Assembly: GCA_031548675.1 (NCBI GenBank)
Contig: JAVBQU010000056.1
Location: 1-10,888 of the forward strand
DNA length: 10,888 nt
Direction of reading: 5' to 3'
From: JAVBQU01 sp031548675
GTDB taxonomy: Bacteria; Bacteroidota; Bacteroidia; Bacteroidales; P3
Part shown: piece by piece, positions 5,738 through 10,888 of the stretch
How the letters are laid out: each line of letters starts with the position of its first letter
Numbering within the stretch: position 1 is the stretch's first letter
Program-made: the position numbers and the translations under genes
The notes under the pieces: generated by a model
The model's input: only the letters and a program-made list of their open reading frames with translations
Database searches by the model: none
Told to the model about the DNA's origin: nothing

Positions 5738-6742
5738 TTAATCTGTTATCATTAATTCTGGAATATGTTTTATAAAATCAGTAAATGAAACACACCTATT
5801 TGGCGGAATCATTGCTGCTATCCAATTTTTTCCACGCCCTTTTTCCCGTCCGCCGTCTTTTCTAAGAGGATTTTTAAAAGTCAATGGCTCGTCAAGAAAA
5901 TAATATGTATAAATTGTTTCTTTGTCATCATTTCCCAAACAAATGCCTTTCATCCAAGCATCAACAACATCCTTGTTGTCAGAAAAACTTTCAAGGTCAG
6001 ACCTAAAATTTTCAATATCATCGGGCTTGAATGTCAATATTCCGAGAATTTTTGAAAGTTTTGTAATACCTTCAATTTGTCCCGAACCTCGATTAAAATA
6101 AGGCGCAAAATAAATTGGCGTTCCAAATGTTTGCCCTCTTCTGTAAATCTTATGCTCATTAAACCGTCTAATTTCTGTTTTGTCGCTCAGGTCTTGAATT
6201 AGAATTTCTTTCAACTCTTTCATTTTATAATTTTTTGTTGTAAATTTCAAAAATTCAGATACAATCGGTTTGTGAATTAAATGTTTATCATTGTACAATT
6301 CAATTATCTCCAACCAACTTGTGTTTATGATTGTTACATCTTTTTCGATTTGTTTATTTGTATCTCTTTCTTGCGTTAAAATGCAAAAAAGTTTTTGTTG
6401 AACATTTTTGTCAAATGCGGGCAAATATTTTTTCCTTTGTTCAACAACTTTTCCTTTTCCGATTTTACACTCAATGATAATATGATATTTGTCTATTTGA
6501 CTTATTTCAATATCTGTTCTTCCAATTCCTCTCCTATCTATTTCGATTTCAATAATAGAGTTTTTGTAATTTTCTAATGTGTTTTTTGTCCGAACACCTA
6601 AGTATCGTAAAAAGTGAAAGTAGCAATCCCTATCGGTTGCGAGTAAAAATGCAAACGCTTTTGACAATGCGACTTCATCACTTCCTAGTAAATCAAGTAA
6701 ATTATATGTAGTTTTATGTGTTTCTGTTCTTTTCAGTATCAT
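5738..6742 (-). CDS. PD-(D/E)XK nuclease-superfamily protein, possible defence gene
   Basis: The product is 334 residues from ATG at 6742. The N-terminal part carries the nuclease signature: a helix with an acidic residue (Glu23, DEVALSKAFAFLLATD), GRTDIEI with Asp77 after a strand, IIIECKI with the Glu91-x-Lys93 pair, then a helix with Gln102 and Tyr106 (EQRKKYLPAF). This order is that of the PD-(D/E)XK fold used by restriction, repair and defence nucleases, and all metal-binding and catalytic positions are present. The C-terminal half (about 170-334) is not recognised and could bind target or partner; it ends in a basic and glycine-rich part (RKDGGREKGRGKNW) followed by IPPNRCVSF. There is no membrane segment. 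It is a single AT-rich gene bounded by a GTTAGCGGTCA motif upstream and the attC-like palindrome downstream, so it is likely acquired. Its substrate and partners cannot be told from sequence. Confidence 0.72.
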   Translation of the reverse strand: MILKRTETHKTTYNLLDLLGSDEVALSKAFAFLLATDRDCYFHFLRYLGVRTKNTLENYKNSIIEIEIDRRGIGRTDIEISQIDKYHIIIECKIGKGKVVEQRKKYLPAFDKNVQQKLFCILTQERDTNKQIEKDVTIINTSWLEIIELYNDKHLIHKPIVSEFLKFTTKNYKMKELKEILIQDLSDKTEIRRFNEHKIYRRGQTFGTPIYFAPYFNRGSGQIEGITKLSKILGILTFKPDDIENFRSDLESFSDNKDVVDAWMKGICLGNDDKETIYTYYFLDEPLTFKNPLRKDGGREKGRGKNWIAAMIPPNRCVSFTDFIKHIPELMITD

Positions 6743-6790
6743 TTTTTATTATGCTTTTTCATTATCACTCTGCACTGCCCCGCAATGACC

Positions 6791-6816
6791 GCTAACTCCT
6801 AAATATGCGCATATTT
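6791..6816. repeat. Cassette-boundary motif and 16-bp perfect palindrome
   Basis: AAATATGCGCATATTT at 6801-6816 is a perfect palindrome. GCTAAC at 6791-6796 (GTTAGC on the minus strand) lies next to it. The minus-strand stretch GTTAGCGGTCA here resembles GTTAGCTGTCA at 5632-5622, upstream of the Imm11-like gene, so both may mark the 5' edge of a cassette. The palindrome could be a regulator-binding site for the nuclease gene or a recombination site; neither is proven. Confidence 0.5.
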
Positions 6817-6922
6817 TTCGTTTTATATTGCTTTTATACAATGTGTTTGTACTTCACTTCATAATTGATATATTCAAAAAGAAGTTTATCTGCAAATGGG
6901 TATATGAGGTAACCTTTTTAAC

Positions 6923-6941
6923 CTTGTACCTCGTTTACTTG
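6923..6941. repeat. 19-bp direct repeat, copy left of uvrA
   Basis: CTTGTACCTCGTTTACTTG recurs at 10058-10076 with one mismatch and in the same direction. The two copies enclose uvrA and its upstream spacer. A further partial unit (CTTGTACCT) overlaps the end of uvrA at about 6946-6954. Confidence 0.7.
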
Positions 6942-6952
6942 AAATCTTGTAC

Positions 6953-9763
6953 CTAAAGAAGTTTCTTCTTCAAAAATCTGCCCGTATAAGAATTTTCGTT
7001 TTTGATTAAATCTTCAGGCGTACCTTCAAATACAATATTGCCTCCCTCGTTGCCGCCTTCGGGACCCAAATCGATAATCCAATCCGCAGTTTTGATAATA
7101 TCTTCATGATGCTCGATAACGATAATAGAATGCCCATTGGCAATCAAGGCATCGAAAGCCCGTTTCAGGTTCGAGATATCGTGAAAGTGCAAACCCGTGG
7201 TAGGTTCGTCGAAGATAAACAGCGTATTTTTGTCGCTGTTGCCCTTGGTTAAAAAATAGGCAAGTTTAATCCGCTGAGCCTCTCCGCCGCTTAGCGAACT
7301 TGAAGACTGCCCGAGCCGCAGATAACCTAAGCCCACATCCTGCAGGGGTTTCAGTTTATTTATAATACGTTTGGTTACAGTAGAACTGTCTTTGTCGAAA
7401 AATTCTATAGCCTGATTAATCGACAGATTCAGAATATCGGCAATATTATGGTCTTTGTACTGCACTTCCAGTACCTCTTCCTTAAATCGTTTGCCGTTAC
7501 ATTCTTCGCACACCAGTTTTACATCAGCCATAAATTGCATTTCTATGGTCACAAAACCCTCCCCTTGGCAGGTTTCGCAACGTCCGCCCTCAGTGTTGAA
7601 AGAGAAAAATCCGGGTTTATAATTACGGGTTTTGGCTAATTTCTGTTCCGCATAAAGCTGGCGTATATCGTCATAAGCTTTTACATACGTTGCCGGATTG
7701 GAGCGCGACGAACGCCCGATAGGGTTTTGGTCTACAAGCTCTACATCGTGTATGATTTGCAAATCGCCGTCTATGCTTTCAAACTTTCCTATCTGCTCAT
7801 CGCTTATCAAACCCAAGTGGCGTTTGATAGCCGGATAGAGTACCCGTTTTACCAACGAAGTTTTACCCGAACCACTCACCCCTGTAACTACAGTCATGGC
7901 TTGCATGGGAAACGAAACCGTGAGGTATTTAAGGTTATTTTCGTACACATTGTGCAGTGTAATTTTATTCCGCCACTTGCGGCGTTGAGCCGGAACCGGA
8001 ATACTCTTTTTCCCGTTGAGGTATTCGGCTGTAAGCGTATTCTGCTGTAACAATTCTTCGGCTTTTCCGGCATATACGATTTCGCCGCCTTGTTCGCCTG
8101 CCAGCGGACCTACATCTACAATATAATCTGCCGCCCGCATAATTTCTTCGTCATGCTCTACCACAATAACCGTATTACCTAAATCCCGCAGCTTTTTCAA
8201 TACCTTTATCAAATTATGCGTATCGCGGGTATGCAAGCCTATACTCGGTTCGTCGAGGATATACAATGAACCCACTAACGAACTTCCGATAGAAGTTGCC
8301 AAATTGATACGCTGGGTTTCTCCGCCCGATAAGGAGGATGATAAACGATTCAAGGTAAGATATTCTAATCCTACATCTATCAAAAATCCCAAACGGTTAC
8401 AGATTTCGGTAAGCAGGCGTTTAGCAATGGCATGCTCCGTTTCAGTAAGCATTTGCGTTTCCGGTGCTGCCAATTGGTCGAAAAAAATACGCAATTGGCT
8501 GATGGGCATCAACGCCAATTCCTGTATCGATTTCTGGGCTATTTTTACATAGCCCGCATCTTTACGCAAACGCGTTCCTTGGCAGTCGGGGCAGGTCATT
8601 TTACCCCGAAACCTTGCCAGCATTACGCGGTATTGTATTTTAAAAGATTGTTCCTCTACCCATTTAAAAAAGGTATTGATTCCTCCGCAAATTTCATTAC
8701 CCTCCCAAAGCAGGGCTTTTTGAACAGGCGTAAGTTCGCGGTAAGGTTTGTGAATAGGAAAATCGAATTTATAAGCATTCATAACCCATTCGTTTTTCCA
8801 TTCGCTCATTTTCTCTCCCCTCCAGCATGCCACAGCATCGTCGTATACAGACAAAGAAGGATTGGCAATAACCAAATCTTCGCTGATACCGATTACACTT
8901 CCATAACCCTCGCAGGTTTTACAAGCTCCGTGAGGGGTGTTGAAATTAAAAAAATTCTCGCTCGGCTTCTCAAATGTCATGCCGTCCAGCTCGAACAAAT
9001 TCGAGAATAGCAGCGTTTCTCCGTTTTCTATTTCCGCTTCGCATTTTCCATACCCTTCGTGAAAAGCCGTTTGTACCGAATCGAACAAGAGGCTTTCCAA
9101 ATCGTGGTCGTTGTGTTTAATCGTAAAACGGTCGATAAGAATACGGATGTCTTTAGGGTTTTTACCTACTTTTTCCAACATATCGTGGATACGCCCGATT
9201 TCGCCTTTTACGCTGATGCGGGTAAATCCTTGCTGAATCAACAATTGCAAATGCTCTTTAAGGTTTAAACTGTCGTGTTTCGGCATCGGGGCAAAAAGCG
9301 TAACCTTAAGCCCTTCCCGTATTTGTAGTAATCTATCCACTACATCGGTAACCGTATGCCGTTTTACCTCTTCGCCCGAGATGGGAGAGAGGGTTCGCCC
9401 GATACGGGCATACAGCAATTTGATATATTCGTAAATCTCTGTTCCCGTTCCTACAGTAGAACGTGGATTTTTATTATTAACCTTTTGCTCTATGGCAATG
9501 GCGGGCGAAAGTCCGGTAATAAAATCTACTTCGGGCTTGCTCATACGACCCAAAAACTGGCGGGCATACGAACTCAGGCTTTCCACATAACGCCTTTGTC
9601 CTTCAGCAAAAAGCGTATCGAAAGCCAAAGACGATTTTCCCGAACCCGATAATCCGGTAATTACGGTAAAAGAATTGCGGGGAATGGCTACATCAATATT
9701 TTTTAAATTGTTGCAGCGTGCTCCTTTGATGTAGATATATTTTTTAGGATCGGTGTAATTCAT
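6953..9763 (-). CDS. uvrA: UvrA, excinuclease ABC subunit A
   Basis: The product is 936 residues, close to the 940 of E. coli UvrA. UvrA is the ATP-dependent damage sensor of nucleotide excision repair: the dimer scans DNA, loads UvrB and leaves before UvrC incises. Two ABC-type ATPase modules are complete. Module 1 has Walker A GLSGSGKS (37-44), signature LSGGETQR (478-485) and Walker B YILDEPSIGLH (501-511). Module 2 has Walker A GVSGSGKT (628-635), signature LSGGEAQR (824-831) and Walker B FIFDEPTTGLH (849-859). Zinc-binding cysteine pairs are C281/C284 with C391/C394, and C729/C732 with C752/C755. The ATG sits in an A-rich leader (CATTAAAATG), usual for Bacteroidota. I see no LexA-like box or strong promoter in the 339-base upstream spacer. 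Base composition is richer in GC than in the accessory genes downstream. The gene is intact and probably chromosomal core. Confidence 0.97.
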   Translation of the reverse strand: MNYTDPKKYIYIKGARCNNLKNIDVAIPRNSFTVITGLSGSGKSSLAFDTLFAEGQRRYVESLSSYARQFLGRMSKPEVDFITGLSPAIAIEQKVNNKNPRSTVGTGTEIYEYIKLLYARIGRTLSPISGEEVKRHTVTDVVDRLLQIREGLKVTLFAPMPKHDSLNLKEHLQLLIQQGFTRISVKGEIGRIHDMLEKVGKNPKDIRILIDRFTIKHNDHDLESLLFDSVQTAFHEGYGKCEAEIENGETLLFSNLFELDGMTFEKPSENFFNFNTPHGACKTCEGYGSVIGISEDLVIANPSLSVYDDAVACWRGEKMSEWKNEWVMNAYKFDFPIHKPYRELTPVQKALLWEGNEICGGINTFFKWVEEQSFKIQYRVMLARFRGKMTCPDCQGTRLRKDAGYVKIAQKSIQELALMPISQLRIFFDQLAAPETQMLTETEHAIAKRLLTEICNRLGFLIDVGLEYLTLNRLSSSLSGGETQRINLATSIGSSLVGSLYILDEPSIGLHTRDTHNLIKVLKKLRDLGNTVIVVEHDEEIMRAADYIVDVGPLAGEQGGEIVYAGKAEELLQQNTLTAEYLNGKKSIPVPAQRRKWRNKITLHNVYENNLKYLTVSFPMQAMTVVTGVSGSGKTSLVKRVLYPAIKRHLGLISDEQIGKFESIDGDLQIIHDVELVDQNPIGRSSRSNPATYVKAYDDIRQLYAEQKLAKTRNYKPGFFSFNTEGGRCETCQGEGFVTIEMQFMADVKLVCEECNGKRFKEEVLEVQYKDHNIADILNLSINQAIEFFDKDSSTVTKRIINKLKPLQDVGLGYLRLGQSSSSLSGGEAQRIKLAYFLTKGNSDKNTLFIFDEPTTGLHFHDISNLKRAFDALIANGHSIIVIEHHEDIIKTADWIIDLGPEGGNEGGNIVFEGTPEDLIKNENSYTGRFLKKKLL

Positions 9764-10102
9764 TTTAATGATGAGTTATGAATGACGAATTGTAAAAATC
9801 TGTTATTATATTGTTGTCTGCTTTAGCTGACGGATTTTAGTTGTAAAAAATGTTTTGGAACTTTAGCCCCGCTCAGTAAAATGTTCATTTGATGTTAGTG
9901 GTATTTGCCATGCTGTATAGAACTTCTCGTCACCCGTTACCTTTCACTTTTATTACATAGAGAATCATACAGTTTTTTACTTTTAAACCTTATGAACTTT
10001 ATAAACCTTCGAACTTTTCCCGTTCATAGTTCATAATTTATCTGTAAATCATTGTATCTTGTATCTCGTTTACTTGTATCTGAAAAAAAATATAGCTTAT
10101 CG
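9764..10102. other. Gene-free AT-rich spacer with degenerate short oligomer runs
   Basis: This is the leader region of uvrA. I see no gene or clear -7 element. It carries short degenerate repeated phrases: GAACTTTATAAACCTTCGAA at about 9997-10015, TTCATAGTTCATAATTTA at about 10023-10040, and TTGTATCTTGTATCTCG at about 10053-10069. Such phrases are common in Bacteroidales intergenic DNA as I recall; no function is known to me. Confidence 0.6.
10058..10076. repeat. 19-bp direct repeat, copy right of uvrA
   Basis: CTTGTATCTCGTTTACTTG matches 6923-6941 at 18 of 19 positions in direct orientation. It lies in the spacer just downstream of the flavin reductase gene. Confidence 0.7.
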
Positions 10103-10675
10103 TTATTTTGCTTTCTTTCTTACCGAAAATCCGAAATGCCCCAACTCATTGCCTAAGCCGAAATAATTTCCATGAGAATAGGCTAGGGGCTGAGAATCTA
10201 TCAGGCGGAAAGCCCCGGTTTTAGGGTCTAAATATTGCTCGTCGGCGTTTACGGCTACTACTTTGGCTATAAACATATCGTGGCTGCCTAGCTCTTTTAC
10301 TTCCGTAACCACACATTCAATATTGATGGGTGATTCGGCAATCAACGGAGCTTTTACCATTTGCGCTTTCAGGGGTGTAAGCTTCATTTCTTTAAACTTG
10401 TTGAAATCCCTACCCGATTTTACGCCGCACCAGTCGGTTGCATAAGCCAAATCTTCAGTAGTAAGATTGATAACAAAATCGCCGTACTTTTGCAGTAATT
10501 CCCACGAATGGCGGTTTTTCCGTACCGAAATATAACACATCGGCGGTTCCGAACAAATAGTGCCTGTCCATGCGATGGTAATAATATTAAAATCTGTTTC
10601 CACAGCTCCGCAGCTTACCATTACAGCAGGCAGAGGGTAAATCATAGTACCCGGTTTCCAAGCTATTTTACTCAT
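10103..10675 (-). CDS. Flavin reductase family protein (FMN-binding split barrel, flavoredoxin-like)
   Basis: The product is 190 residues from ATG at 10675 (MSKIAWKPGTMIYPLPAVMVSCG), a normal length for the family. The order of motifs is that of the flavin reductase-like/flavoredoxin group: an opening strand with 'P-x-P-A-V-M-V-S-C-G', 'NIITIAWTGTICSEPPMCYISV' that shapes the FMN phosphate site, 'KNRHSWELLQKYGDFVINL', and a C-terminal strand pair with HDMFIAKVVAVNAD. Members bind FMN and pass electrons from NAD(P)H or other donors to flavin or to a partner oxidoreductase in the cytoplasm; the true donor and acceptor here are unknown. No signal peptide or membrane helix is present. The gene has its own promoter and is separated from uvrA by 339 bases, so the two are probably not one operon. 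It looks intact and chromosomal. Confidence 0.9.
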   Translation of the reverse strand: MSKIAWKPGTMIYPLPAVMVSCGAVETDFNIITIAWTGTICSEPPMCYISVRKNRHSWELLQKYGDFVINLTTEDLAYATDWCGVKSGRDFNKFKEMKLTPLKAQMVKAPLIAESPINIECVVTEVKELGSHDMFIAKVVAVNADEQYLDPKTGAFRLIDSQPLAYSHGNYFGLGNELGHFGFSVRKKAK

Positions 10676-10700
10676 CTCTTATCTGATTACGATTCTATTG

Positions 10701-10708
10701 CAAAGATA
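10701..10708 (-). promoter_or_regulatory. Bacteroidota-type -7 promoter element of the flavin reductase gene
   Basis: The minus strand reads TATCTTTG, an exact match to the Bacteroidota sigma-ABfr -7 consensus TAnnTTTG. It ends 25 bases before the ATG at 10675, giving a short leader. No good -33 TTTG/TTG is seen at the usual distance. It is the clearest promoter in the window and a taxonomic clue. Confidence 0.7.
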
Positions 10709-10844
10709 CTGTAAAATTAGGTTTTAGTTATTTGCATATTTAATAGTAATTCAAAAAAATATACTAGAGGTAAATATTAAAGAGCAAGCAAATTTGCTTT
10801 TATTGTAACTGCTTTTAATTTGCGGGTACTGATTTATGTGTACA

Positions 10845-10888
10845 ATAGACCTCTTCGAAAAATAGTGAAAGCAAAAGTCAGAGCGTCT
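10845..10888. mobile_element. Possible insertion-sequence end at the window edge
   Basis: TAGACCTCTTCGAAAAATAG at about 10847-10866 resembles, from memory, the terminal inverted repeats of some IS5-type elements. On the minus strand one frame reads DALTFAFTIFRRGLLYT then a stop at about 10840. Only one end could be present, so no partner repeat or target duplication can be checked here. Confidence 0.25.

Noticed and set aside
8432..9010. Long forward open frame of 192 codons opposite uvrA
   Set aside because: It is the antisense shadow of a strongly conserved gene and its translation has no recognisable motifs.
10786..10799. 14-bp palindrome AAGCAAATTTGCTT as a terminator
   Set aside because: It has no loop or GC-rich stem and no gene ends near it, so it is probably chance in AT-rich DNA.

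Overview
The window looks like chromosomal DNA of a Bacteroidota bacterium, probably Bacteroidales-like. The proteins resemble Bacteroidota homologues. The best promoter has the Bacteroidota -7 element (TATCTTTG), the genes have A-rich leaders without strong Shine-Dalgarno sites, and the intergenic DNA carries degenerate AT-rich oligomer runs. All seven supported genes lie on the minus strand. There is no rRNA, tRNA, CRISPR array or complete insertion sequence.

Layout from left to right: (1) 72-400 is a tandem array of about eight 41-bp units, each holding two small inverted repeats. (2) 537-902 encodes a small lipoprotein and 1031-1492 a small two-helix membrane protein; palindromic, repeat-rich spacers follow each of them. 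(3) 1588-1806 is a large nested palindrome. (4) 1812-4868 is a 1018-residue fusion: a helical N-terminal region, a SUKH (SMI1/KNR4) domain and a C-terminal family-1 uracil-DNA glycosylase with two unusual active-site residues. (5) 4980-5534 encodes a probable Imm11/DUF1629-type immunity protein. (6) 5627-5721 is a long attC-like palindrome. (7) 5738-6742 encodes a PD-(D/E)XK nuclease-fold protein. (8) 6953-9763 is uvrA. (9) 10103-10675 is a flavin reductase gene with its promoter. The right edge may touch an insertion-sequence end.

uvrA and the flavin reductase gene look like ordinary chromosomal genes. The stretch from about 430 to 6800 looks accessory. It is mostly AT-rich, its single genes point the same way, and several are followed just after the stop codon by a palindromic element with (A/G)-(C/T)-TAAC...GTTA-type ends. 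That resembles an integron-like gene-cassette array, although no integrase is in view. Two genes have ties to polymorphic-toxin immunity (SUKH and Imm11 families), one is a nuclease and one is a fused base-excision enzyme. A defence or conflict role is therefore plausible, but it is inference only.
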